Source of the DNA: Pseudomonadota bacterium
GTDB lineage: Bacteria > Pseudomonadota > Gammaproteobacteria > Burkholderiales > Rhodocyclaceae
DNA: 59,463 nucleotides
Reading direction: 5' to 3'
Assembly (NCBI GenBank): GCA_029780075.1
Contig: JAKOZI010000155.1
Span: 1 to 59,463, forward strand
Shown in pieces: positions 53,285-59,463 of this stretch. The translations under genes were made by a program, and so were the position numbers. Positions within the stretch are counted from its first letter, which is position 1. Each line of letters starts with the position of its first letter. The notes under the pieces were generated by a model. The model saw only the letters and a program-made list of their open reading frames with translations, searched no databases and was not told the origin of the DNA.

Positions 53285-54573
53285 TTCGCCGCCACTTTGA
53301 CCACCGTCCCGCTGGCCAGCCCCGCGTCCGGCGAGAGCACCAGCTTGTCGCCCGACTTCAATGCGCCGGCACCCTCGCCCCTGGCGTCGACCACTTCGAC
53401 GAGGTCGCCAAGATTGCGGCCGCGCTGCACCGGTACCGCTTCGAGGCGGTTGTCAGCGCCGAGGCGCAACACTTCCGAACGGCCGTCGCGTTCACGGAGG
53501 CTCTGCGGATTGACTGCCAACACCGGTTTGAGGTCGGCGTCCTCCGGCATTCTGGAGAGGAAGCTCGCCTTGGCGCTCATCTCTGGCAGGATGCGCGGGT
53601 CGAGCTTCTCGAACTGGATCTTGGTCATCACCGTCGCCTTGGCGCGATCGACAGTCGGCACGATACCGGCGACCTTGCCGCGAAAACGCACGTCGGGCAA
53701 CGCGTCGAGCACGATCTCGACGGGCTGCCCGATAGCCACCTTACCGATATTGCTCTCGGAAACGTCAGCCTCGACCTCCAGCGTGCTCATGTCGGCCATG
53801 GTCACCACTGCGCCCTGCGCGCCGACGGCGCTCGAGAACGGCGTGATGATGTCGCCGACGTTGGCGTTCTTGACCAGCACCACGCCATCGAAGGGCGCGC
53901 GAATCAGCGTGAAGTCCTCGTTGACCCGCTGCACCTGCACCTGCGCCTGCGCCTGCGCGCGCGCCGCGCGCGCCAGCTTGACCCCGGCCTGCGCACCGGC
54001 GACTGTGGCCAGCGCGCTGTTGGCGCGCCTCCTGGCGCCATCGACCGCCTGCGGCGAGACGAAGCCCCGGCTCTGCAGGCCGAGCGTGCGTTGCAGGTCT
54101 GCAGCGGCATTGGCCTGTTCAACCCGCGCCTGCTGCAGCGTCGCCGCTGCCTGGTCCTCGCCGGCTTCAGCCTGACGAACACCGGCCTGAGCGGCGACAA
54201 TCGCGGCTTCGACGTCGCTGGCGTCGATGCGCGCGATCACCTGTTGCTTCTTCACTACCGAGCCTTCGCGCACGTGCAGTTCGATCAGCCGACCCGAAGC
54301 CTTGGAGGCGACCGCAGCCCGTCGCTGCGCGACCACGTAGCCGGAGGCCACCAGTTGCACGTATTGCTGTGACGGGGTGCTGACCAGGACGCTGCTGGTA
54401 CGCACCTCGGACGTCCGCGGCAGCAGCAGCCAGACCGCGCTGGCGACAACCAGCACGGCGACGACAATCCACGGCCAGCGGCGGTTGCGAACCGGCCGCG
54501 CCGCGCTGCCGCTGCGGTCGATGCGCAGCGGTTGCAGGGGGATCCCTGCCGATTGGATGTCGGGTTCAGTCAT
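53281..54573 (-). CDS. HlyD/MacA-type periplasmic adaptor subunit
   Basis: A 430-residue membrane-fusion protein. A transmembrane helix (WPWIVVAVLVVASAVWLLL) is followed by the lipoyl/barrel-sandwich half (GYVVAQRRAAVASKASGRLIELHVREGSVVKKQQVIARID), a coiled coil of about 90 residues rich in Ala/Gln (about 120-215) and the beta-barrel and C-terminal domain (VIAPFDG-like LIRAPFDGVVLVK). It should link the ABC permeases to an outer-membrane channel. No TolC-like gene is nearby. First gene of the export operon. Confidence 0.92.
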   Translation of the reverse strand: MTEPDIQSAGIPLQPLRIDRSGSAARPVRNRRWPWIVVAVLVVASAVWLLLPRTSEVRTSSVLVSTPSQQYVQLVASGYVVAQRRAAVASKASGRLIELHVREGSVVKKQQVIARIDASDVEAAIVAAQAGVRQAEAGEDQAAATLQQARVEQANAAADLQRTLGLQSRGFVSPQAVDGARRRANSALATVAGAQAGVKLARAARAQAQAQVQVQRVNEDFTLIRAPFDGVVLVKNANVGDIITPFSSAVGAQGAVVTMADMSTLEVEADVSESNIGKVAIGQPVEIVLDALPDVRFRGKVAGIVPTVDRAKATVMTKIQFEKLDPRILPEMSAKASFLSRMPEDADLKPVLAVNPQSLRERDGRSEVLRLGADNRLEAVPVQRGRNLGDLVEVVDARGEGAGALKSGDKLVLSPDAGLASGTVVKVAAK

Positions 54574-54649
54574 GGTATCGGAGGCAGGAGAGGAAACGAC
54601 GACCAGCCAGGACGCAACCACGCCATGCTGTCGACGCTGTGTCGCGCAC

Positions 54650-56074
54650 TCAGTTCGATGCCATCGACTGAAAGCGGAAGACGCCCTGCTGGACCTGGCC
54701 CGGGGCTTCGGCCTGGTATTGGCCGGAGAAGCCGCTCGGCGAGCAGGCGCCGATCATCTTGAGAATGAAACCTTCGTTCATCCTGCCCTGCAGCATGCAT
54801 TGTCCTTCGCGGTACTGTCCCTGCAGGACGCCGGTCGCAAACAGTGGCGGGAAGACGCGGATTGCCGCCGTCACCCCGTCGCCGGTACGGCGCAACTGGA
54901 ACTGGGCCTGCGCGGTGGTGCCGACGGTCATGTTGGTGGCGGTACCCTGCATCATCACTTCGAAGGCAGTCGGTTGCTGCGGCAGCGGCTTGCTGATCGG
55001 CGGCGGCGCTGGTGAAGTCTTGCTCGGCGGCCGCTCGATCTCGGGTGTCGGACGGGTTGGCTGCGGCGCCGATTCCCGCTCTTTCAGCGATGCGGTTTTC
55101 AGGGCCGCCAGACGACGCCGGGCGATTGCGGCGAACTTGCCGTCAGGGTACTGCTTGAGATAGTCCTCGAAGTCTGCCGGATCCTGGCTGCTGCGTACCG
55201 ATTCCCAGAGCGAGAGCTGCACCGCCATCGGATCGACGCCCGCCGCCTTCGGCTCGGCCGCCGGCGCGGCCTGCGGCTGCACGATCACGGTGGTCGGCCC
55301 CATGAAGAAGTAATCCTGCGTCAGCGACGAATGGTCCCAGGGGATCTGCTTGCCGTTGGTCTGTTCCTTCACCTGCAGGCGTACGCGGGTCAGCATCTGC
55401 CGCACTTCTAGTCCAGGCGCCGTGAGGTTCTTGAGCAGGGCTTCGGTGAACGGACTGTGACCGGTCTGCCCGTCTTCGGCCACATTGCCGGGCTGCGTGG
55501 CAAATACGATCAGCGAGCCCTCGCCGGCGGCGATCTGGGCCAGGCCACGCCCGACCGCCGACGAGCGGGTACCCATGCTGCGCGCGAGAGAACGCGAGAA
55601 AGGGTTGTCGCGGCAGGCGTCGAGGAAGATCAGACTGACCGGCGTCGAGGTTTCCATCTGCGTCAGCACCAGGTCGGCATCGACGGCGGCGAAAGGCAGC
55701 GAGCGTTCGTTGTCGATCTTGGCATCCGCCGGCACCAGGAAGTTACGGCCGTTGACCTGCAAGCCATGGCCAGCGTAGAAGAACAGTCCGACCTTGGCAC
55801 CCTGCAACTGATCACCAAAGCGCTTGATCGCCTGTTCGAGGCGCGCCTTGTCCGGATCGACGGCAAGTTCAACCTGGAAACCTAGTTTCTTCAGGGATTC
55901 GGCCAGGGCGCGTGCGTCATTGGGCGGGTTCGGTAGTGGCGGTGCATTCTGGTATGCGCCGATACCCACCACCAGTGCCACCTGCGCCTTGCCCGGCGCC
56001 GCCGCTGTCACGCCAGCAACAAGGAGGCACGACACGGCCGCCAGCAGGCGCAGGAGTTGCAGGACGGCAGGCAT
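54650..56074 (-). CDS. exported caspase-family (C14) protein with Pro-rich linker and C-terminal domain
   Basis: A 474-residue protein. A signal peptide (LLRLLAAVSCLLVAGVTAAA) is followed by a caspase-like domain at about 28-265 with the catalytic pair His103 (FYAGHG) and Cys154 (LDACRDNPF). A helical stretch (AVQLSLWESVRSSQDPADFEDYLKQYPDGKFAAIARRRL) resembles the Sel1/TPR-like repeat common next to bacterial caspases. A Pro-rich linker (about 340-385) joins a C-terminal beta domain of about 85 residues that I do not recognise. Orthocaspases cut after Arg/Lys. Periplasmic. GGGGGAA precedes the ATG at 56074. Confidence 0.9.
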   Translation of the reverse strand: MPAVLQLLRLLAAVSCLLVAGVTAAAPGKAQVALVVGIGAYQNAPPLPNPPNDARALAESLKKLGFQVELAVDPDKARLEQAIKRFGDQLQGAKVGLFFYAGHGLQVNGRNFLVPADAKIDNERSLPFAAVDADLVLTQMETSTPVSLIFLDACRDNPFSRSLARSMGTRSSAVGRGLAQIAAGEGSLIVFATQPGNVAEDGQTGHSPFTEALLKNLTAPGLEVRQMLTRVRLQVKEQTNGKQIPWDHSSLTQDYFFMGPTTVIVQPQAAPAAEPKAAGVDPMAVQLSLWESVRSSQDPADFEDYLKQYPDGKFAAIARRRLAALKTASLKERESAPQPTRPTPEIERPPSKTSPAPPPISKPLPQQPTAFEVMMQGTATNMTVGTTAQAQFQLRRTGDGVTAAIRVFPPLFATGVLQGQYREGQCMLQGRMNEGFILKMIGACSPSGFSGQYQAEAPGQVQQGVFRFQSMASN

Positions 56075-56271
56075 TATGGGTTCCCCCGTATGGCGATTGA
56101 GAGGCAAAATCATACACCGGCCAGGGCTGTTACACACCCTGCCGGCGCAGATGGGGGGCAATGCGCTGCAGCTGCAAACCTTCCCGAGCACGCCGCATCG
56201 GCAGGGCGCGCCCACCAGCCCGGATCACATGGGAGACTTGCGCAGCCCCCCTGCCCTGCGCCGCGGCGAAT

Positions 56272-57135
56272 TCAATAGACGATCGCCCGCGCGCGATTGC
56301 TGGCATTGCCTTCCAGTTGTGGGCTCTGGGCAAAACCGGATTTCATCAGCTTGCGCATCCTGGTGACCGTTTCCTTGCGCGACAGCTTGTTCTGCGACTC
56401 GCGAACGACCTTGATCAGGTAGTAGGTGAAGGCGCCGTTATAGCGACCACTGAAATAAGCGTCGGCACTCGTTTGATCGGCCTTGCAGCCGGTCCAGAGG
56501 ACATGATTGGCGCCGGCAACCGGAGCTTTCTCGGCAACGGCAGATCCCTTCTTGCCGGCAGCCGGACGGTCGAGCGTGAAACCCCGCACGCTGGCGAACT
56601 TCGTGCCGAACTCATGCTCGGGTGGTGCGATGAAACGCGCCCTGGGCGCGTGCAGCCCGAACTCCGCGCCGCGCAAACCGGTGCCGCTGTGACAGGTATC
56701 GAGGTAGACTTCCAGCAGCACATTGGCCGGCAACTGCACGAACAGATCGTGCAGTTCATCATCGCTGATGATGTGCGCCGGATCCCAGGCGCCGTCCTTT
56801 TCGGCAATGTCGTGCGGTACGAAGGCTTCGTCCTTGCCGTCCGGTTCGTCGCCGCTGCTGTCGTTCATCTGGGTGCCGTGTGAGGACAGGCTGAAAACCA
56901 GATAATTGAGCTTGCCGGCCTTGGCATCGGCAACCATGGTGTTCAGCCTGTCCATGATGTTCGCCTTGGTAGCCTGTGCGTCGGTGAGCACGCTCAGCTC
57001 GGTGGTCTTGAAACCCAACAGATCCTTGTACAGCGCCGCCATGTCCCTGGCGTCGTTGACGCAGCCATTGAGCGTGAATTGCGAGTAGTTGGCAAACTTG
57101 TTGATGCCCACGAAGAGCGCTTTCTTCCCAGCCAT
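56272..57135 (-). CDS. cytoplasmic type I metacaspase-like (C14) protein
   Basis: A 287-residue metacaspase-like protein without a signal peptide. It starts MAGKKALFVGINKFANY and has the catalytic His86 (SSHGTQMND) and Cys148 (LDTCHSGTG); this LDTCHSG motif is that of the metacaspase branch. The acidic SGDEPDGKDEAFVPHDI region is a probable calcium- or substrate-binding loop. AAGGAGA lies upstream of the ATG at 57135. It sits 197 bases before the exported caspase on the same strand, so the two may share a transcript. Confidence 0.92.
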   Translation of the reverse strand: MAGKKALFVGINKFANYSQFTLNGCVNDARDMAALYKDLLGFKTTELSVLTDAQATKANIMDRLNTMVADAKAGKLNYLVFSLSSHGTQMNDSSGDEPDGKDEAFVPHDIAEKDGAWDPAHIISDDELHDLFVQLPANVLLEVYLDTCHSGTGLRGAEFGLHAPRARFIAPPEHEFGTKFASVRGFTLDRPAAGKKGSAVAEKAPVAGANHVLWTGCKADQTSADAYFSGRYNGAFTYYLIKVVRESQNKLSRKETVTRMRKLMKSGFAQSPQLEGNASNRARAIVY

Positions 57136-57279
57136 GAGCTTGTCTCCTTCCTGTACCGCAGCCAAAGGGGTTGGCGGTGGTGCGGTTGCCACCGCTGTGG
57201 CATTGTGCGGCAATCGTCAGCCAGCCGCAACGCACTGTTGCTGTTGCCATAACAGGTGGTGGCCGGGAGCAATCCCGCT

Positions 57280-57858
57280 TCAGGCCTTGGGCAACCGGCC
57301 CATCAGAAAGAATTCGTCGTTTGGCCGCATCGAAGTCATGTTCGCCAGCCGGTTCGACATCGCGAAGAATGCAGCCACTGCACCGATGTCCCAGATGTCC
57401 TGTTCCGTGAAGCCATGCGCGTGCAGCGAAGCGAAATCGGCGTCGCCAACCTCGGCCGCGTGCAGCGAAACCTTGAGCGCGAAGTCGAGCATCGCGCGCT
57501 GGCGGGCGCTGAGGTCAGCCTTGCGATAATTGACCGCCACCTGGTCCGCGATCAGCGGGTTGCGGGCGCGCACCCGCAGGATCGCGCCGTGCGCCACGAC
57601 GCAATACTGGCATTGGTTGGCGCCGCTGGTGGCGACGACGATCATTTCCCGCTCGGCCTTGCTGAGACCGCTCTCCTTTTCCATCAACGCATCGTGATAG
57701 GCAAAGAAAGCGCGGAACTCGTCGGGGCGATGCGCCAGCGCAAGGAAGACATTGGGAACGAAACCGGCTTTCTCCTGCACGGCGAGGATGCGGCTGCGCA
57801 CATCCTCCGGCAGTTGATCGAGTGCCGGCACCGGGAAGCGGCTGATCGGCGGCACCAT
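57280..57858 (-). CDS. AhpD/carboxymuconolactone-decarboxylase-like peroxidase-related protein
   Basis: A 192-residue all-helical protein of the AhpD-like fold. The redox motif is CQYCVVAHG (Cys-x2-Cys-x3-His), and SKAEREMIVVATSGANQCQYC is typical of the 'uncharacterised peroxidase-related' group (TIGR01926). It may act as an alkylhydroperoxidase or in reductant relay. Start at ATG 57858. It follows the MaoC gene after three bases, so they are probably cotranscribed. Confidence 0.9.
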   Translation of the reverse strand: MVPPISRFPVPALDQLPEDVRSRILAVQEKAGFVPNVFLALAHRPDEFRAFFAYHDALMEKESGLSKAEREMIVVATSGANQCQYCVVAHGAILRVRARNPLIADQVAVNYRKADLSARQRAMLDFALKVSLHAAEVGDADFASLHAHGFTEQDIWDIGAVAAFFAMSNRLANMTSMRPNDEFFLMGRLPKA

Positions 57859-57861
57859 CAA

Positions 57862-58293
57862 TCAGGCCTCGCCGGTGGTACAGTACAGCGTCGACTCGCC
57901 TTCGATGACCGGCTTGCCGTTGACCGTGCACACCGAGTCCATCACGCAACGCCGCCGGCTCACGTTCAACTCACGGACGGTGACCGTCGCGGTGACGGTG
58001 TCGCCGATACGCACCGGCGCCTTGAACTTGAGCGTCTGACCGAGATAGACGGTCCCCGGTCCCGGCAGCTTGTTGGCCAGTACGGCGGAAATGAAGCCGG
58101 CCGAAAGCATGCCATGCGCAATGCGACCGCCGAACTGGGTGGTCTTTGCCCATTCCTCATTGAGGTGCATCGGGTTGACGTCGGTCGTAATGCCGGCGAA
58201 GAGGACGATGTCCGCCTCGGTAACCGTTTTGGCAATGCTCGCGCTCATGCCGGTTTGCAGATCTTCGATGTTGTAGCCGCCAAGTGAATTCAT
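57862..58293 (-). CDS. MaoC-like (R)-specific enoyl-CoA hydratase (PhaJ-like)
   Basis: A 143-residue hot-dog-fold hydratase. The catalytic Asp/His motif is in FAGITTDVNPMHLNEEWAKTTQFGGRIAHGML, the classic hydratase-2 signature. PhaJ-type enzymes turn enoyl-CoA into (R)-3-hydroxyacyl-CoA, a precursor of polyhydroxyalkanoate, which would fit an Accumulibacter-like organism. CGGAGAT precedes the ATG at 58293. Confidence 0.9.
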   Translation of the reverse strand: MNSLGGYNIEDLQTGMSASIAKTVTEADIVLFAGITTDVNPMHLNEEWAKTTQFGGRIAHGMLSAGFISAVLANKLPGPGTVYLGQTLKFKAPVRIGDTVTATVTVRELNVSRRRCVMDSVCTVNGKPVIEGESTLYCTTGEA

Positions 58294-58369
58294 CACTATC
58301 TCCGTGGTCCGAGGGTTGCAGATCGTGCCATGATACACAATCGACGTATCCATCAGAGGGAAGATATTC

Positions 58370-59248
58370 ATGAGCCGCAACGGTGATTTTGACAGCCTTG
58401 TACCCGCCGTTCCATTCAGCCGCCGCAGTTTCATGGTCAGCGCCCTGGGCGCCGGCTTTGCCCTGTCCATGCAACCGGTGGCGGCGCAGAGCGTGATCAG
58501 TACCGACAGCGTCGACCTCAACGCCGGCGAGATCAGGATTCCTGCGGCCGGTGGCGAGATGCCGGCCTACCGCGCGCAACCTGCGCAGGGTAACCAGTGG
58601 CCGGTGATTCTGGTCGTGCAGGAGATTTTCGGGGTACATGAACATATCAGGGACATCTGCCGTCGGCTGGCGAAACTCGGTTACCTGGCGATCGCGCCAG
58701 AACTCTACGCCCGTCAGGGCGACCCGCGCCAGTACAGCAACGTCCAGGAACTGCTCGACAAGGTGGTGAGCAAGATCCCGGATGCACAGGTGATGGCCGA
58801 TCTCGACGCCTGTGTGGCCTGGGCCAAAGCGCACGATGGCAACGTCGGTCGCCTCGGGATTACCGGCTTCTGCTGGGGGGGACGCATCGTCTGGCTGTAC
58901 GCCGCGCACAATCCACATTTGAAGGCCGGTGTCGCCTGGTATGGCCGGGTCGTCGGTCCGTCCAGCGAACTGACCCCGAAACAGCCGATCGACATCGCCG
59001 TCAGACTGTACGCACCGGTGCTGGGACTCTACGGAGGAGCCGATCAGGGAATCCCGCTCGACAGTCTGGAGCAGATGCGCAAGGCACTCGTCATGGCTGC
59101 CAATCCGCCCAGCAAGGCTTCGACGATACACGTCTATGAGCAGGCCCCGCACGCCTTTCATGCCGATTACCGACCAAGCTATCGCAAGAGTGAGGCGGAG
59201 GATGGCTGGCGCCGCCTGCAGGCCTGGTTCAAACAGAACGGCGTCTGA
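58370..59248 (+). CDS. Tat-exported dienelactone hydrolase family protein
   Basis: A 292-residue alpha/beta hydrolase of the dienelactone hydrolase family. The N-terminus carries a twin-arginine motif SRRSFMV followed by a hydrophobic stretch ([18 protein letters not shown]), so export by the Tat route is likely. The nucleophile elbow is GFCWGG (Cys in place of Ser), with GGADQGIP and APHAFHADY supplying acid and His. The substrate is not known. GAGGGA precedes the ATG. Divergent from the MaoC gene. Confidence 0.9.
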   Translation: MSRNGDFDSLVPAVPFSRRSFMVSALGAGFALSMQPVAAQSVISTDSVDLNAGEIRIPAAGGEMPAYRAQPAQGNQWPVILVVQEIFGVHEHIRDICRRLAKLGYLAIAPELYARQGDPRQYSNVQELLDKVVSKIPDAQVMADLDACVAWAKAHDGNVGRLGITGFCWGGRIVWLYAAHNPHLKAGVAWYGRVVGPSSELTPKQPIDIAVRLYAPVLGLYGGADQGIPLDSLEQMRKALVMAANPPSKASTIHVYEQAPHAFHADYRPSYRKSEAEDGWRRLQAWFKQNGV

Positions 59249-59310
59249 TTCCGGCAGAAGCCGCTTAGTCACTTATGACTCAGATCTTTACATTTCCTGA
59301 GCAGATCGGG

Positions 59311-59463
59311 TCACGGGGTAGCGTGGGCGAGAGCCGGAACGATGGCTTGTTCAGTGATTCGACAAGCGGCGGCGATGGTCGAGCGACCCAGGCGGGTGAG
59401 GTAGTAGCGATAGCCATGAACGACCTTCTTGATGAGGCCGAACTGGCGCAGGCGCCAAAGCTG
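59311..59463 (-). CDS. C-terminal fragment of an unidentified protein (winged-helix-like)
   Basis: The frame is open at the window edge and ends in TGA. Its 50 residues include LWRLRQFGLIKKVVHGYRYY followed by LTRLGRSTIAAACRITEQ, which read like a winged-helix recognition segment (LRxxGLI...YxLTxxGR). I do not recognise the parent family; transposase- or recombinase-associated proteins with such tails exist, but this is only a guess. Confidence 0.5.
   Translation of the reverse strand, partial: QLWRLRQFGLIKKVVHGYRYYLTRLGRSTIAAACRITEQAIVPALAHATP

Overview
The window is GC-rich, gene-dense proteobacterial chromosome. Several blocks point to a betaproteobacterium of the Rhodocyclales: mltG-tmk-holB-pilZ-tatD, hda-HAD-pcnB-folK-panB-panC-panD, and tsaB-rimI-udg. 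A GlgE-type glycogen cluster, two caspase-like proteins and a PhaJ/MaoC-like hydratase would fit a 'Candidatus Accumulibacter'-like polyphosphate/glycogen-cycling organism. The taxon is inferred from gene content and protein character, not from a marker search.

Layout. 1-0.8 kb: the 3' end of an IS630-type transposase, then a ParD antitoxin with its operator and a ParE toxin cut to 38 codons. 0.8-6.6 kb (minus): nirB-nirD-nitrate transporter-PP2C/Ser-Thr kinase fusion, a nitrate/nitrite assimilation unit. 6.9-11.7 kb: OmpA-type lipoprotein, tadA, L,D-transpeptidase, a NRDE protein, ygfZ and mltG. 11.7-15.2 kb: tmk-holB-pilZ-tatD-ankyrin operon with stop/start overlaps. 15.2-21.6 kb (minus): a composite defence locus. 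It reads hsdM - HEPN toxin - (MNT antitoxin fused in frame to HsdS), then, behind its own promoter/operator, Phd-type antitoxin - truncated PIN toxin - hsdR. 21.7-31.3 kb: DEDDh exonuclease with degenerate GIY-YIG, alpha/beta hydrolase, purM, hda, HAD phosphatase, pcnB, folK, panB, panC, panD. 31.4-36.4 kb (minus): NYN-LOTUS protein, then LysR-alr-radA. 36.7-42.7 kb: lplT, an Lrp-type regulator, and on the minus strand tsaB-rimI-udg-lemA-TPM-TPM. 42.9-48.8 kb: GT4 glycogen synthase, glgE and a convergent glgP. 49.3-59.3 kb: SUMF1-like protein, an ABC export unit (adaptor-ATPase-two permeases), two caspase-like proteins, an AhpD-like protein, a MaoC hydratase and a Tat-exported dienelactone hydrolase. 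The right end is the tail of an unidentified protein.

Most interesting is the defence locus. A type I restriction-modification system has absorbed two toxin-antitoxin modules. The oligo-AMPylating MNT antitoxin is physically part of the specificity subunit. Separately, hsdR sits directly behind a Phd antitoxin whose candidate operator lies between the -35 and -10 boxes of its promoter, with the PIN toxin cut off exactly where hsdR begins. This suggests that toxin neutralisation, HsdS assembly and HsdR dosage could be coupled. The rest of the window is mostly ordinary housekeeping.
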